From: Flavobacterium sp. ENC
GTDB lineage: Bacteria; Bacteroidota; Bacteroidia; Flavobacteriales; Flavobacteriaceae
Direction of reading: 5' to 3'
NCBI RefSeq assembly: GCF_020991415.1
Contig: NZ_JAJMOY010000002.1
Coordinates: 620,001-684,000 of the forward strand
Length of the DNA: 64,000 nt
Below, one piece after another: positions 40,901 through 52,300 of this stretch (position 1 is its first letter; each line of letters opens with the position of its first letter). The notes beneath the pieces were generated by a model. That model did not search any database, had not been told where the DNA came from, and saw nothing but the letters and a program-made list of their open reading frames with translations. A program made the position numbers and the translations under genes.

Positions 40901-41174
40901 AACAAAGTGAAAATAAAAAACGAAAATAATTACCCTGACTAATAAGGAAAAAAAAAAGTATTTACTCCTACTTATCACGTAATGAAAATATACAATGTAC
41001 GACCCTGGCCTTTGGGTAAAATTGAGACAGATTCATCAAAACTTTTGCTACATTTGATTGTTAGTGATTGGCCTAATGAAATTTAAACAAATAGAAATCC
41101 GGAAGCTTTTTTGATGAAATGCACGCAAACCTAAACATATGCCTCTGCTGTAATTTTCTCTTTGACTATTTAGT

Positions 41175-44100
41175 ATGAAAAAAAATATAAAACAAATCTG
41201 CATAACTGCTCTCATACTATTTTGGATCGTTTCTTTCCAAAATATTACAGGGCAGCAGTCCTGTGTTTTTCATCATTTAGAAACTACGCAAGGCCTTTCC
41301 AATAATAATGTGAAAACGTTTCTGCGAGATAGTTATGGTTTTCTTTGGATCGGTACGGAGTCTGGATTAAACAGATATGACGGATATGAATTTAAGGTGT
41401 ATAAAATGCATTCCGGTGTGTCTAATACTTTGTTTTCAAATGATATACTTGAATTGCAGGAAGATGGTTTAGGTAATATCTGGATTGACTTCGGATATTC
41501 TTATATGGTTTATAAAAGAGATAAAGATTCCTTTTCAGACCCAAAATTATTGTTGCTTAATCTGGGTATAAAGCTGGATTTTAACGCTAAAGTTTTTATC
41601 GATAAAAATCGTAATCTGTGGGGAATAAACAAAAAAGAAATATTTTTTTATGATTTCAAGAAGAAGAAAACTTCTTTATTTCACTTAAAAACGGCTTTAA
41701 AGGATGAATTTTCCATTGCTGATAATGGTGAATTTCTTTACGGAATTCAATATAATTCAGGGGTATGCTGGAAGCTGAATAAACAATCGGGAGTTTTGAA
41801 GTTCATAGAATTACCGGACTATATTCAACAAAATGGTAATGGGATTAATGCTGTTAATATAATTTATACGGATAGTAATAAAGGTTTGTGGATTTGTTCG
41901 GATAAAAGCGAACAGGTTTTTTACAAAAAGAATTCAACTGAAGAGTGGAAAAGATTTGAATTGCCTTCGGGATTAAAAACGCAGGCCAATCATATAACAA
42001 GTATTATCGAAAATCAACCGGGACAGATCTGGATAGGAACAGACCACAAAGGATTGTTTATCTATGACAAGGGAAAAGATCGGTTTGAAAATATTGCAGC
42101 TGACCCATGGGTAGAGACTGGCCCATCATCCAATAGTGTAAAGTGCCTTTACAAAGACAACAACGAGACTATTTGGGTTGGATATACTAAAAAGGGACTA
42201 TCCTATTATCATGAAAGTTTTCGGAATTTTATCAATTTCAGAAATCCCCAATGTTCCGATATCATGTCTGTAATGGAAGATCATCAGGGAAATATTTGGC
42301 TGGGAACCGATGGAAACGGACTATATATAAAAGATAAAAAATCAGAGGCAGTCAGGAAACTCCCGGTTCCGGATATTGCCATAATATATATACTGGAAGA
42401 CAGTAAGAATCGTGTTTGGATTGGTACCTATCAAAAAGGACTTTTTTGTTATGAAAATGGCAAAATGATCCAGTATACCACAAAGAACAGCAAATTAAGC
42501 AGTAATAATGTTTGGAATCTGAAAGAAGACCGCTACGGAAATGTATGGATAGGTCCGCTGGGGGGAAAAATTCAGGTATTGCCAAAAGACTCGGAGAGTT
42601 TTAGTTCTCTGGTTACCCCATTTGATGATATTGTCTATGCGCTGGATATGTTTTATGATGGCGGTGACAAAATGTATTTTGGAACTGTAAATGGATTATT
42701 GGTAATTGATATTACCAATTATAAAAAGATTTCATATAATGGCAACAAGAAAGGAAATCAAACTTTCCCTCAGGATCAAATTTCAAATGTCTATAAGGAT
42801 AAGCGCGGCCTTATATGGTTAGGCAGTAATGATGGACTGATTATCTGGAATCAAAAAAAGGATACGCTGCATTTTTTTAACAAAGAGAGTGGCTTGTGCG
42901 ATAACCTGATTAAAGGCATAACAGAAGATAATTTCAATAATATCTGGGTAACAACAAGCAACGGGCTTTCAATACTTACAGTGAGGCCGACATCAAACGG
43001 AGAATTTTCTTTTTCAAGTAAAAATTACTCCGTCAAAGACGGCCTTATGAATAATTTTTTTAATGACCGCGCTTTTTGCAAATTGCAAAATAATGATATT
43101 GTCCTTGGTAATGTAGAAGGATATACCGTTTTGAACCCCAATAAAATGTATGAAAAAGATTCCTCTACATCCAAAGTTATATTTACTGAACTGACAGTTG
43201 GCAACAACATTATTCAGGTCGACTCTTATTATGATGGCCGCAAACTGCTCGACCATTCAATGCAATTAACTTCAGAATTAAACTTCAGGCATGATGATAG
43301 ACTTATTTCCTTACAGTTTACAACAGGAAATTTATTAAATGCCGATAAGGTAAAATATGTTTATAAAATAGAAGGTTTTAATACACAATGGCTGCCAACC
43401 CAAAAAAATAAGATAGTGATATCTTCACTTCCAACGGGTAATTACAAACTTTTAATAAAAGCACGTAATGGTGATGGTGTCTGGAACAATATCCCTACAC
43501 AATTAGCTATTAATGTAATGCCTCCTTTCTATTTTTCAATTTGGGCCTTTATCATATATGCCATTTTGATTATTGGCGCTCTAATATTTTTTGTTCGTAA
43601 GACAAAAGAAAAACATCAAATCAAACTGGAACAGCATCGTCTGCAAGTGGATCATGAGAAAGAAATGCATATTAATGAGATCAAGTTAAGGTTTTTTACC
43701 AATATTAGTCATGATTTGCGTACACCGCTAACGCTCATTATTACTCCTTTGCAGATTTTATTGAATGATGCAACGAGCGAAAGCATGAGAAAAAAATTAA
43801 GCGTTATGTATAAAAATGCACAACAGCTTATGACATTAATAAACTCACTGCTGGATTTTCATAAACTGGATGTTGGCGTAGAGAGACTGAATTTAAAATC
43901 GGGCGATTTTGTTCATTTTATTAATGAAATTTATATTTTATTTTGCGTTTATGCAGAAGAACGTCATATTAATTTGCTGTTACTGAGTGATATTGAAAGT
44001 TTAGAAATGTCCTTTGATCGCGATAAGATTCAGAAAATATTTTCAAATTTACTTTCAAATGCATTCAAATATACTTTAGACGGAGGTACCATAAAGATCC

Positions 44101-45203
44101 ATATAAAAAAAGCCGGGGATAATGTCTCTGTTAGTGTTTCTGACACTGGCCGTGGGATTAGTAATAAAGAAAAAGAACATATTTTTGAACGTTTTTATCA
44201 GGCTCAGCAAGAAGAGGAGAAAACAGGAACAGGTATAGGATTGCATATTGTAGCCGAATATATTAACCTTCATGGAGGAACAGTAAATGTGACAGATAAT
44301 GTTCCGCAAGGCAGTGTTTTTACCTTTCAGATTCCAATCAGAATGGCTGATTTAAATACGGACGAAGAAAATTTACCGGAAAATATTCCGGAAGAACTTC
44401 CTGTTGAGCAAGACGACGAAGCTTTTGCGATCACAAATAAAAAAATACTATTATTTGTAGATGACAATAATGATTTTTGTGAATTTATTAAAGATAATCT
44501 TGAAGATACCTATACCGTAATAACGGCTAATAATGGAGAAGAAGCACTGCAATTACTGCAAAAGTTTAATGTGACCATTATTGTCAGCGATGTAATGATG
44601 CCCGTTATGAATGGAATAGAACTTTGTAAAAAGATCAAAACAAATATCCATTGGTCTCATATCCCCGTTATTCTATTGACGGCACGTACTGCTGAAGAGC
44701 ATATAGTAGAAGGCCTGGAACTTGGCGCGGATGATTATATAACCAAACCTTTTAATTTTAATTTGCTAAAACTACGCATTCAAAAATTTGTAGAATGGAC
44801 AGAGAAAAGTCATGTCTCGTTTAGCCAGAAGTTAGATGTTTCCCCTTCAGAAATCACCATTACTTCACTGGATGAAGCGCTAATTGCAAAAGCTATTAAA
44901 ATTGTAGAAGAACATATAAGTGATATTGAGTTTTCTGTTGAATCCCTTAGTATGGCTTTAGGCCTAAGCCGTGGCCATTTATACAAAAAATTGGTTGCCA
45001 TTACCGGTAAAGGCCCAATAGAATTTATTAGAACAATACGACTGAAACGCGGACGTCAGCTTCTTGAAAAAAGCCAGATGCAGATTGCAGAAATAGCATA
45101 TGAAGTAGGATTTAATTCGCCAAAAAGGTTCGCCAAATATTTTAAGGAAGAATTTGGTTTTTTACCTTCGGAATACCTTCGTATTTATAAACAAAAGCAG
45201 TAA
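41175..45203 (+). CDS. Hybrid two-component system sensor-regulator (HTCS)
   Basis: This 1342-residue one-protein system has a signal peptide, about twelve Reg_prop beta-propeller repeats (LWIGTESGLNRYDG, IWIGTDHKGLFIYDKG), a Y_Y_Y domain (KYVYKIEGFNTQW), a transmembrane segment near 790-810, a HisKA helix with His846 in NISHDLRTPL, a HATPase domain (DTGRGIS, GTGIGLHIV), a receiver domain with phospho-acceptor Asp1139 (VSDVMMP) and a C-terminal AraC HTH (about 1245-1340). Such proteins sense oligosaccharides in the periplasm and activate their polysaccharide locus. It precedes the locus and is the probable reader of the three shared boxes. Confidence 0.95.
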   Translation: MKKNIKQICITALILFWIVSFQNITGQQSCVFHHLETTQGLSNNNVKTFLRDSYGFLWIGTESGLNRYDGYEFKVYKMHSGVSNTLFSNDILELQEDGLGNIWIDFGYSYMVYKRDKDSFSDPKLLLLNLGIKLDFNAKVFIDKNRNLWGINKKEIFFYDFKKKKTSLFHLKTALKDEFSIADNGEFLYGIQYNSGVCWKLNKQSGVLKFIELPDYIQQNGNGINAVNIIYTDSNKGLWICSDKSEQVFYKKNSTEEWKRFELPSGLKTQANHITSIIENQPGQIWIGTDHKGLFIYDKGKDRFENIAADPWVETGPSSNSVKCLYKDNNETIWVGYTKKGLSYYHESFRNFINFRNPQCSDIMSVMEDHQGNIWLGTDGNGLYIKDKKSEAVRKLPVPDIAIIYILEDSKNRVWIGTYQKGLFCYENGKMIQYTTKNSKLSSNNVWNLKEDRYGNVWIGPLGGKIQVLPKDSESFSSLVTPFDDIVYALDMFYDGGDKMYFGTVNGLLVIDITNYKKISYNGNKKGNQTFPQDQISNVYKDKRGLIWLGSNDGLIIWNQKKDTLHFFNKESGLCDNLIKGITEDNFNNIWVTTSNGLSILTVRPTSNGEFSFSSKNYSVKDGLMNNFFNDRAFCKLQNNDIVLGNVEGYTVLNPNKMYEKDSSTSKVIFTELTVGNNIIQVDSYYDGRKLLDHSMQLTSELNFRHDDRLISLQFTTGNLLNADKVKYVYKIEGFNTQWLPTQKNKIVISSLPTGNYKLLIKARNGDGVWNNIPTQLAINVMPPFYFSIWAFIIYAILIIGALIFFVRKTKEKHQIKLEQHRLQVDHEKEMHINEIKLRFFTNISHDLRTPLTLIITPLQILLNDATSESMRKKLSVMYKNAQQLMTLINSLLDFHKLDVGVERLNLKSGDFVHFINEIYILFCVYAEERHINLLLLSDIESLEMSFDRDKIQKIFSNLLSNAFKYTLDGGTIKIHIKKAGDNVSVSVSDTGRGISNKEKEHIFERFYQAQQEEEKTGTGIGLHIVAEYINLHGGTVNVTDNVPQGSVFTFQIPIRMADLNTDEENLPENIPEELPVEQDDEAFAITNKKILLFVDDNNDFCEFIKDNLEDTYTVITANNGEEALQLLQKFNVTIIVSDVMMPVMNGIELCKKIKTNIHWSHIPVILLTARTAEEHIVEGLELGADDYITKPFNFNLLKLRIQKFVEWTEKSHVSFSQKLDVSPSEITITSLDEALIAKAIKIVEEHISDIEFSVESLSMALGLSRGHLYKKLVAITGKGPIEFIRTIRLKRGRQLLEKSQMQIAEIAYEVGFNSPKRFAKYFKEEFGFLPSEYLRIYKQKQ

Positions 45204-45285
45204 TAATTGTTGAGAGGAATTATTAAATGCCTGTCCTGAAAAAGTGAAGCAGGATTAAACAATAAATGCAAGTATAATTTTAGAG

Positions 45286-45319
45286 AGTAGTAAGCTTAGG
45301 TTTACTACTTTTTTTTTTT
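45286..45319 (+). terminator. Terminator of the sensor gene
   Basis: An 8-bp stem AGTAGTAA / TTACTACT with a loop of about 8 nt and a run of twelve T, 83 nt after the stop. Confidence 0.75.
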
Positions 45320-45425
45320 TGATACTTGCTTATGTTTTTAATCTGGTCGTTGAATTATCTTAATCGATATAATTTCATATAGGATTGATTTATAAATGTA
45401 TTTGACCGTAGGTTTTTTATTTAAT

Positions 45426-45489
45426 ACAATCGATGCACTCTTGAGATACAAAAGGAAACGTTGTGAGGCATTGTTTTCTTGTTATTTTG
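45426..45489 (+). promoter_or_regulatory. HTCS-type box C and promoter of the GH43 pair
   Basis: ACAATCGATGC at 45426 and GAGATACAAAA at 45443 align with boxes A and B. TTG at 45461-45463 and TTATTTTG at 45482-45489 (18-nt spacer) form the promoter. GATAC to -7 is 37 nt. The GH43 gene starts at 45628. Confidence 0.65.
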
Positions 45490-45627
45490 TTTACTACTGA
45501 ACTATCTATAAACTATTGACCCATTTTTAAACCCTGAGAAAAAACTACTCGTTGCTTTTGGCTTTTTATCTGGTAAAGCTTTTGGCAAAATCAAGTAAGT
45601 TTTATTCTCCCATTATTCTTGTATGCC

Positions 45628-47217
45628 ATGAGAAAAAAAATTAAACTCATTTTATTCTTCCTTGTTTTGCTTGCTCAGGCCGTTGCTTTGGCGCAGGCCC
45701 GAAATCCAATAATTTTTGCCGATGTGCCTGATATGTCTATGATCAGGGTGGGTGCAACTTATTATATGAGCAGTACAACGATGCACATGACCCCTGGTGT
45801 GCCCATTATGAAATCGACCGATCTTGTCAATTGGAAAATTATCAACTATGCCTATGATACTTTGGCAGATCTGCCTGCGCTAAATTTGACAGAAGGAAAA
45901 AACATTTATAGCAGAGGTTCATGGGCAAGCAGTTTGCGCTATCACAATGGTATGTATTATGTAACCACTTTTGCACATGATATACCAGGTGAAACCTATA
46001 TTTTTAAAACGAAGGATATAGAAAAAGGAAACTGGGAAAGAGTTTCTTTTAAGCCGTCCCTCCACGACCATTCCTTGTTTTTTGATGATGATGGCAAGGT
46101 GTACTTAATTTATGGCGCAGACAGACTTAAAATTGTGGAATTAAATGAGGATCTGACAGGAATTAAACAAGACGTTCCGGAGCGGGTGCTTATTGAAAAC
46201 GCCAGTGCACCCACTGGAAAAGAAGTAGGCCTTGCAGCGGAAGGATCCCAATTATTTAAAGTAAATGGGAAATACTATTTGTTTAATATTTGTGCGCCAC
46301 GCGGTGAAATGCGAACTGTAATTATACACAGGGCAGATAATATCAACGGTCCCTGGGAAGGAAAAGTAGGCTTACAGGATAGGGGAATTGCCCAGGGCGG
46401 ATTGATAGACACTCCCGATGGACGTTGGTTTTCTTATCTCTTTCGGGATTTTGCTGCTGTTGGCCGCGTTCCTTATCTGGTTCCTGTTAAGTGGGAAGAC
46501 GGTTGGCCTGTATTAGGAGAAAACGGAAAAGTACCGGAAATATTAGCCCTGCCGGCTAGTAAAGGTTTGATTCCGGGTTTAGTTGCTTCTGATGAATTCA
46601 ACCGAAAAAAAGGACAAGCGGCACTGCCTTTAGTATGGCAATGGAATCATAATCCGGATAATTCGCTGTGGTCTGTAACGGAAAGAAAAGGATTCCTGCG
46701 CCTCAAAACAGGAAGAATCGACACTGATTTTCTTCAGGCCAGAAACACACTTACACAACGCACTATTGGTCCAGCCAGCTCAGCTACTGTTGCCGTGGAT
46801 GTTTCCAAAATGAAAGATGGCGATTTTGCCGGATTATCAGCTTTCCAAAAAGAGTATGGATCAGTAGGGGTTAAAATTGACGGGAGTCAAAAGTCGATAG
46901 TAATGATCACTACTGATAATGATAAGCCTGTCGAAGTAAAGCGAGTCCCATTGGATCAGGAACAAATTTACTTCAGAATCGATTGTGATTTTACTGGTAT
47001 GAAAGATGAAGCTAGTAACCTTTACGCTCTGAATGGTAAAGATGAAGCTAATTTCTTTTACAGTCTTGATGGAAAAGTTTGGAAACCGATAGGCAGACCT
47101 TTAAAGATGAAATATAGTATTCCGCATTTTATGGGCTATCGTTTTGGCTTATTTAATTATGCCACAAAAGAAACAGGCGGTTATGCTGATTTTGATTGGT
47201 TCAGAATTAAAGACTAA
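45628..47217 (+). CDS. GH43-family glycosidase with C-terminal beta-sandwich
   Basis: From the ATG at 45628 (a TTG lies three codons upstream) the protein has 529 residues and a signal peptide (ending ALAQA). The five-bladed propeller shows the GH43 base Asp in FADVPDMSMIR, a middle Asp in SLHDHSLFFDDDG and the acid Glu in AAEGSQLFK. Residues about 315-529 are a concanavalin-like beta-sandwich (EFNRKKGQAALPLVWQWNHN), as in GH43 beta-xylosidases. It probably removes xylosyl or arabinosyl groups. It is the first gene of a pair and is preceded by box C. Confidence 0.88.
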   Translation: MRKKIKLILFFLVLLAQAVALAQARNPIIFADVPDMSMIRVGATYYMSSTTMHMTPGVPIMKSTDLVNWKIINYAYDTLADLPALNLTEGKNIYSRGSWASSLRYHNGMYYVTTFAHDIPGETYIFKTKDIEKGNWERVSFKPSLHDHSLFFDDDGKVYLIYGADRLKIVELNEDLTGIKQDVPERVLIENASAPTGKEVGLAAEGSQLFKVNGKYYLFNICAPRGEMRTVIIHRADNINGPWEGKVGLQDRGIAQGGLIDTPDGRWFSYLFRDFAAVGRVPYLVPVKWEDGWPVLGENGKVPEILALPASKGLIPGLVASDEFNRKKGQAALPLVWQWNHNPDNSLWSVTERKGFLRLKTGRIDTDFLQARNTLTQRTIGPASSATVAVDVSKMKDGDFAGLSAFQKEYGSVGVKIDGSQKSIVMITTDNDKPVEVKRVPLDQEQIYFRIDCDFTGMKDEASNLYALNGKDEANFFYSLDGKVWKPIGRPLKMKYSIPHFMGYRFGLFNYATKETGGYADFDWFRIKD

Positions 47218-47276
47218 AATAAATAATGACTCACTATCCAACCGAACAGAGAATTTGTATTAACTAAACAACCAAA

Positions 47277-48653
47277 ATGAAACATACCTGTAAACTTATA
47301 GCAACACTTATAACAATTTTAAATTGTTGGATTGGTGAAGCACAAAACCCTATTGTGCAGACCAATTATACGGCAGATCCGGCGCCAATGGTACACAACG
47401 GGACAGTGTATCTGTATACAAGCCATGATGAAGACGATGCCAATGCCGATGGCAAAGGTTTTAAAATGCTCAACTGGTCACTTTACAGTTCAACCGATAT
47501 GGTCAATTGGACCGATCATGGAATAGTTGCTTCTCTAAAAGATTTTAATTGGGCAAAGCAGGATAATGGTGCCTGGGCAGTTCAGTGTATTGAACGAAAG
47601 GGTAAATTTTATTTATATTGCCCCATGCATGGAGGAGGTATAGGGGTTTTGGTTTCAGATAGTCCGTATGGTCCATTTAAAGACCCTATCGGAAAGAAGC
47701 TTATCAATTCCAATAATGTTTGGAATGATATCGATCCTACTCCATTTATTGATAAGGATGGCCAGGCGTATTTGTATTGGGGAAATCCGGGCTTGTTTTA
47801 CGTAAAGCTGAATAAGGACATGATATCTTATTTAGGTGAAGTGCAACAAATACCCAACACTCCGGAATCTTTTGGAAAACGTGAAGGAGAAAAAAATGAA
47901 ATAAGACCTACCACTTATGAGGAAGGGCCATGGCTGTATAAACGCAATAGTCTGTATTATTTATTTTTTGCCGCAGGGCCAATACCGGAACATATTGGTT
48001 ATTCAACCAGTAAAACTATAACAGGCCCCTGGAAATATCAGGGTGTTGTTATGCCTGTACAAGGAAGTTCTTTTACCAATCATCCCGGCATAATTGATTT
48101 TAAGGGGCAGCCCTATTTTTTTTATCACAATAGTGCATTGCCCGGAGGTGGTGGATTTACTCGTTCAGTTTGTGTCGAAGAAGCCAGATTTAATAAAGAT
48201 GGTTCGATCGTGCAAATGAATATGACGGAAGGTGTTAAACAGAGTTTAAGTCCATTGAATCCTTACCTTAAAACCGAAGCGGAAACCATTGCCTGGTCGG
48301 AAGGGGTGAAGTCAATGAAAGATGATGTATCCGGCATTTTTATTACCGCTAAATACAATGACGCTTTTACCAAAGTAAGAGAGGTGGATTTCGGTAAAAA
48401 AGGGGCTTCGAAATTTACGACAAGAATTGGCACTACGCCGAACGGAAATGTTTCAATGGAGATACGATTGGATAGTAAAGATGGTGACTTACTTGGAACC
48501 GTAAATGTACCAATGACGGAAACCAATAACAAATGGACATTGCAAACAATTGATGTTAATAAAGTTTCCGGAATTCACGATTTGTATTTTGTTTTTAAAG
48601 GAAAAGCCACGACTGATATACTGTACTTTGATTATTGGAAATTCTTAAAATAA
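47277..48653 (+). CDS. GH43-family glycosidase with CBM6-like C-terminal domain
   Basis: This 458-residue protein has a signal peptide (ending GEAQN) and a GH43 propeller with base Asp in [12 protein letters not shown], middle Asp in WNDIDPTPF and acid Glu in [10 protein letters not shown]. Residues 330-458 are a CBM6-like jelly roll ([24 protein letters not shown]). GH43 enzymes of this type act as alpha-L-arabinofuranosidase or beta-xylosidase. It begins 59 nt after the first GH43 gene. Confidence 0.88.
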   Translation: MKHTCKLIATLITILNCWIGEAQNPIVQTNYTADPAPMVHNGTVYLYTSHDEDDANADGKGFKMLNWSLYSSTDMVNWTDHGIVASLKDFNWAKQDNGAWAVQCIERKGKFYLYCPMHGGGIGVLVSDSPYGPFKDPIGKKLINSNNVWNDIDPTPFIDKDGQAYLYWGNPGLFYVKLNKDMISYLGEVQQIPNTPESFGKREGEKNEIRPTTYEEGPWLYKRNSLYYLFFAAGPIPEHIGYSTSKTITGPWKYQGVVMPVQGSSFTNHPGIIDFKGQPYFFYHNSALPGGGGFTRSVCVEEARFNKDGSIVQMNMTEGVKQSLSPLNPYLKTEAETIAWSEGVKSMKDDVSGIFITAKYNDAFTKVREVDFGKKGASKFTTRIGTTPNGNVSMEIRLDSKDGDLLGTVNVPMTETNNKWTLQTIDVNKVSGIHDLYFVFKGKATTDILYFDYWKFLK

Positions 48654-48690
48654 TTTTTAAAAAAAAACAGCAATCTGTTAAACACAATAT

Positions 48691-48815
48691 TGTCATTTCG
48701 CAGAGGAGAAATCACACTAGTAGTTCCGTCTTGCTGCATCCATTCAGTACGTCGCTCTCTGGATGTGATTTACTTCGTCTGTTCGCTATGCTCAAGTCTC
48801 CTCTTTGGAATGACA
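48691..48815. repeat. Interspersed fold-back repeat R1, copy 2
   Basis: The ends TGTCATT and AATGACA are perfect inverted repeats (48691-48697, 48809-48815), followed by matching GAGGAGA / TCTCCTC and ATCACA / TGTGAT. It shares core sequence with copy 1. It is non-coding. The rest of the gap to 49141 shows no gene. Confidence 0.6.
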
Positions 48816-49141
48816 AACCTTTCCGATTTCGCACCTTTGCGAGAGATGTATTCAAATATAGATAACGATCGCTAAAGTTACCGCTACAACTAATCTGATA
48901 GCAAATGAAAGCATCCTTTGTTTATCATAAACTACATTCCTTACAATTGCCCTTTCTTCAAAAATCTATAAAGTTTTATTCACGCCAAAGAATTATCGAG
49001 TGTGCATTTAATGTTAAAAACGGGGCGTAGCCATAATTTATACAAAAAAACCGCTCCTTATTAAAATGATAATTTATTACGACAATAAATATTAAAACGT
49101 AATAAATAATGGTAATTTTTTATTGTAATCTGATTTTCGCA

Positions 49142-49205
49142 ACAATTGATACCGTTTTTTGATACAAAATGAGCCGTCGTTTAGGTTTGCATTATTGTTA
49201 ATTTG
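49142..49205 (+). promoter_or_regulatory. HTCS-type box B and susC promoter
   Basis: The best copy: TTGATAC at 49146-49152 and again at 49159-49165, a 13-nt repeat, followed by AAAATGAG. The -7 element TTAATTTG at 49198-49205 starts 37 nt after the second GATAC, as in boxes A and C. An alternative -7 (TAGGTTTG, 49182-49189) pairs with TTG at 49159 over a 20-nt spacer. Confidence 0.7.
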
Positions 49206-49317
49206 TTTCCAGTAAATCTAAAATGTATCCAATGAAATAGTGATGAGATTATTTCCGCTTAAACATTTTTCATTTACAAATAACCACTTTAACTAACTAA
49301 CCAAAACCATTTTAATT

Positions 49318-52300
49318 ATGAATGAAAAGCATGTAATTCAATGCTTTGTAAAAGCAAAGAAACTCTTAAGAAAATATACCCTACTGGTGCTGTTTTTTTC
49401 TTTTAGTCTGGCATCAGCCCAAAATTCTGATGTAAAAATTACAGGTACTGTAGTAGAGGAGACAGAGGGTAAACCACTTTTTGGTGTCAATATTAATCTC
49501 AAAGGAGCTAAAACTGGTGTATCTACCAATTTGGACGGTTCATTTTCTATTGATGCTAAAATTGGAGAAACACTTGTTGTCAGTTATCTTGGTTATGTAA
49601 ACCGGGAAGTAAAAATTACGGGCAGCCAATTAAAGATAAGTATCAAAGAAGACCGAAAAGCACTTGATGAGGTGGTCGTAATTGGCTACGGTAAGTCAAA
49701 AAGAAAAGATCTGACCGGGGCAATATCTTCGATATCGGGACAAGACCTTATGAAAACGCGTCCCACAACAATCGACCAGGCTTTGCAGGGTAAAGTAGCC
49801 GGGGTAGTAGTGCAGCAGACTTCCGGTCAACCGGGAGGAGGAGTCAATATACAGATACGAGGTTTGTCTTCTTTTGGTGGCAGCTCACCCTTATATGTAA
49901 TTGATGGCGTTATAATAGGTCAAAACTTTGACGGAGGTAACGGTACAAATCCCTTATCCACAATTAACCCTTCGGATATTCAATCTATAGATGTATTAAA
50001 AGATGCATCGGCAACAGCAATTTATGGTTCACAGGCTACTAATGGTGTAATTGTCATTACCACTAAAAGAGGAAGTGAAGGAGCTCCAAAAATCACCTAT
50101 GAATTTTCAACCGGATATCAGGAACTCATCAAGCAATATCCCACTATGAATTTAAGGGAATATGCTACGTTTATTAACGACAGGGCAGCTGTTTGGGGTT
50201 TTGATAAAAGGCCGGAATTTGCTAATGCACAGTATTTAGGTGAGGGTACAAACTGGCAGGATGAATTATTCAGAAAGGCTCCTGTAGTGAGTCATATGTT
50301 AACTTTAAGCGGTGGTAATGATAAAACACAGTATTTATTATCGGGATCTTTATTTAATCAGGAAGGTATAGCATTGGGATCTAAATTTTCGAGAGCATCG
50401 ATAAGGTTAAATTTGGATAACAAAACTACCGACTGGTTAAAAATAGGGACTAGTTTACAGTTAACCCATATTGATGAGAATGTAAATTCAACAGGTTCAA
50501 ATGTTATTGCAGAGGCATTAGCTCAAACACCGGATATTCCTGTAAAAAATCCTGATGGTAGTTATGCAGGAGAAGAAAGTACTGAAGGATGGATTAATAA
50601 ACGTGTAAATCCTTATGCTCTTGCACTTGTTAATAAAAATAATCCTAAAAGGAATCAGCTTTTTGCTAATTTTTATGCTGATATAGCATTTACAAAGGAT
50701 TTATCATTTAGAAATGAGGTATCAGGGAATTTTTCATTTAAGACAGAGGATAGATATAGTCCTACTTACAAGTTTGGATTAGCAGAGAGATTAGTGAATG
50801 ACGCCTATTATTCCTATAGTCAGGATTATTTTACCACTTTTAGAAGTTTCTTAACCTATGCTAAAGTGTTTAAAAGCAAATATAATGTTAATATACTGGC
50901 AGGACATGAGGCACAGTTGTCTCAGTATGAAGATGTTTCCGCAGCAAGAAGAAATTTCATTTCGAACGATATTACTAATATTGGCAGCGGCGATGCGCTA
51001 ACAGCAACCAATGGCGGAATTAAAAGAGAGAGTGCGCAGGAATCTTATTTTGGGCGTGTAAATTTTATTTACGACGATAAATATTTGTTTACCGCAAATG
51101 CGCGTGCAGACGGTACTTCAAAATTTGCGCCAGAGAACCGCTGGGTAACCACTTATTCAGGAGCATTTGCCTGGAAATTAAATAATGAGAAATTTTTAAA
51201 GGGTTCAAAAATAGTCAATGAATTAAAATTAAGGGCTGGTTATGGTCTTACTAATAATCAAAATGCCGGAAATAATGCTAATTTAACTTTATTAACTTCA
51301 ACTCAAAATGGTTTATCTGGTAATGCACAAGTTACTTCTAACTTAGGAAACCCTGATCTTGAATGGGAAAAAACAGAATATAGCAATGTTGGAATGGACG
51401 CATCACTTTTTGGCTGGAAACTTAATCTTTCAGTTGATGTTTATAATCGTCTGACAGACGGACTGCTGATACAAATTCCTTTACCATTGTATTCAGGAAC
51501 AGCTACCGGGTATTCTCCAGGATCAATTGCAGCTCCATTTATAAATGTAGGAACAGTTAGAAACAGAGGGATAGATCTTCATTTGAGTTCAAGAAATATA
51601 ACCCGAAGTGGAGATGATTTTAACTGGACTACCGATTTTACGTTATCACACAATCAAAATAAGGTATTAAAATTAAATACAGACGGGGCTACATTGCCTG
51701 GATTCTATGGAGGTGAAGTAGTGGCTCAAACCCGCGTAGGTGGATCTATTGGTGATTTTTACGGCTATAAAGTAGATGGGATATTTGCAACGGCGAAGGA
51801 TTTTGAAACACATGCTTTGCCTACAGATACAAATGGTGCGGTTTTGCCAATTACGCCAAACTCTGGAGGCGTATGGTATGGAGACCTAAAATTTAAAGAT
51901 TTAAACGGGGATGGTGTAATTACAGAAAAGGACAGAACTTATTTAGGTTCTCCTATTCCGGATTTTCAATTAGGCCTTGGTAATACCTTTAGCTATAAAG
52001 GTTTTGATCTGAACATTTTCTTTAGTGCTACTTTGGGTAATGAAGTTGTAAATGGTATGAGGATTACCGGAGAAAACCCTTTGACACATGATACTTTTCT
52101 AAAATCATTAAATGATCATGCAGATTTGGCTTTAATTAATCCAAATGGTTCGGCTTCAGATGTCAACAACGTATATGTAACCAATCCAAACACTACAATT
52201 ATTGGACTTAGAAATAATGATAGCAACAGAAATAATCGTTTCTCTGATAAGTATGTAGAGAATGGATCTTTCCTCAGATGTAAAAACATGACTATGGGGT

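Noticed and set aside
49182..49189. TAGGTTTG as the main susC -7 element
   Set aside because: It matches the consensus well, but TTAATTTG at 49198 is at the same 37-nt distance from the box as in the other two copies; both remain possible.
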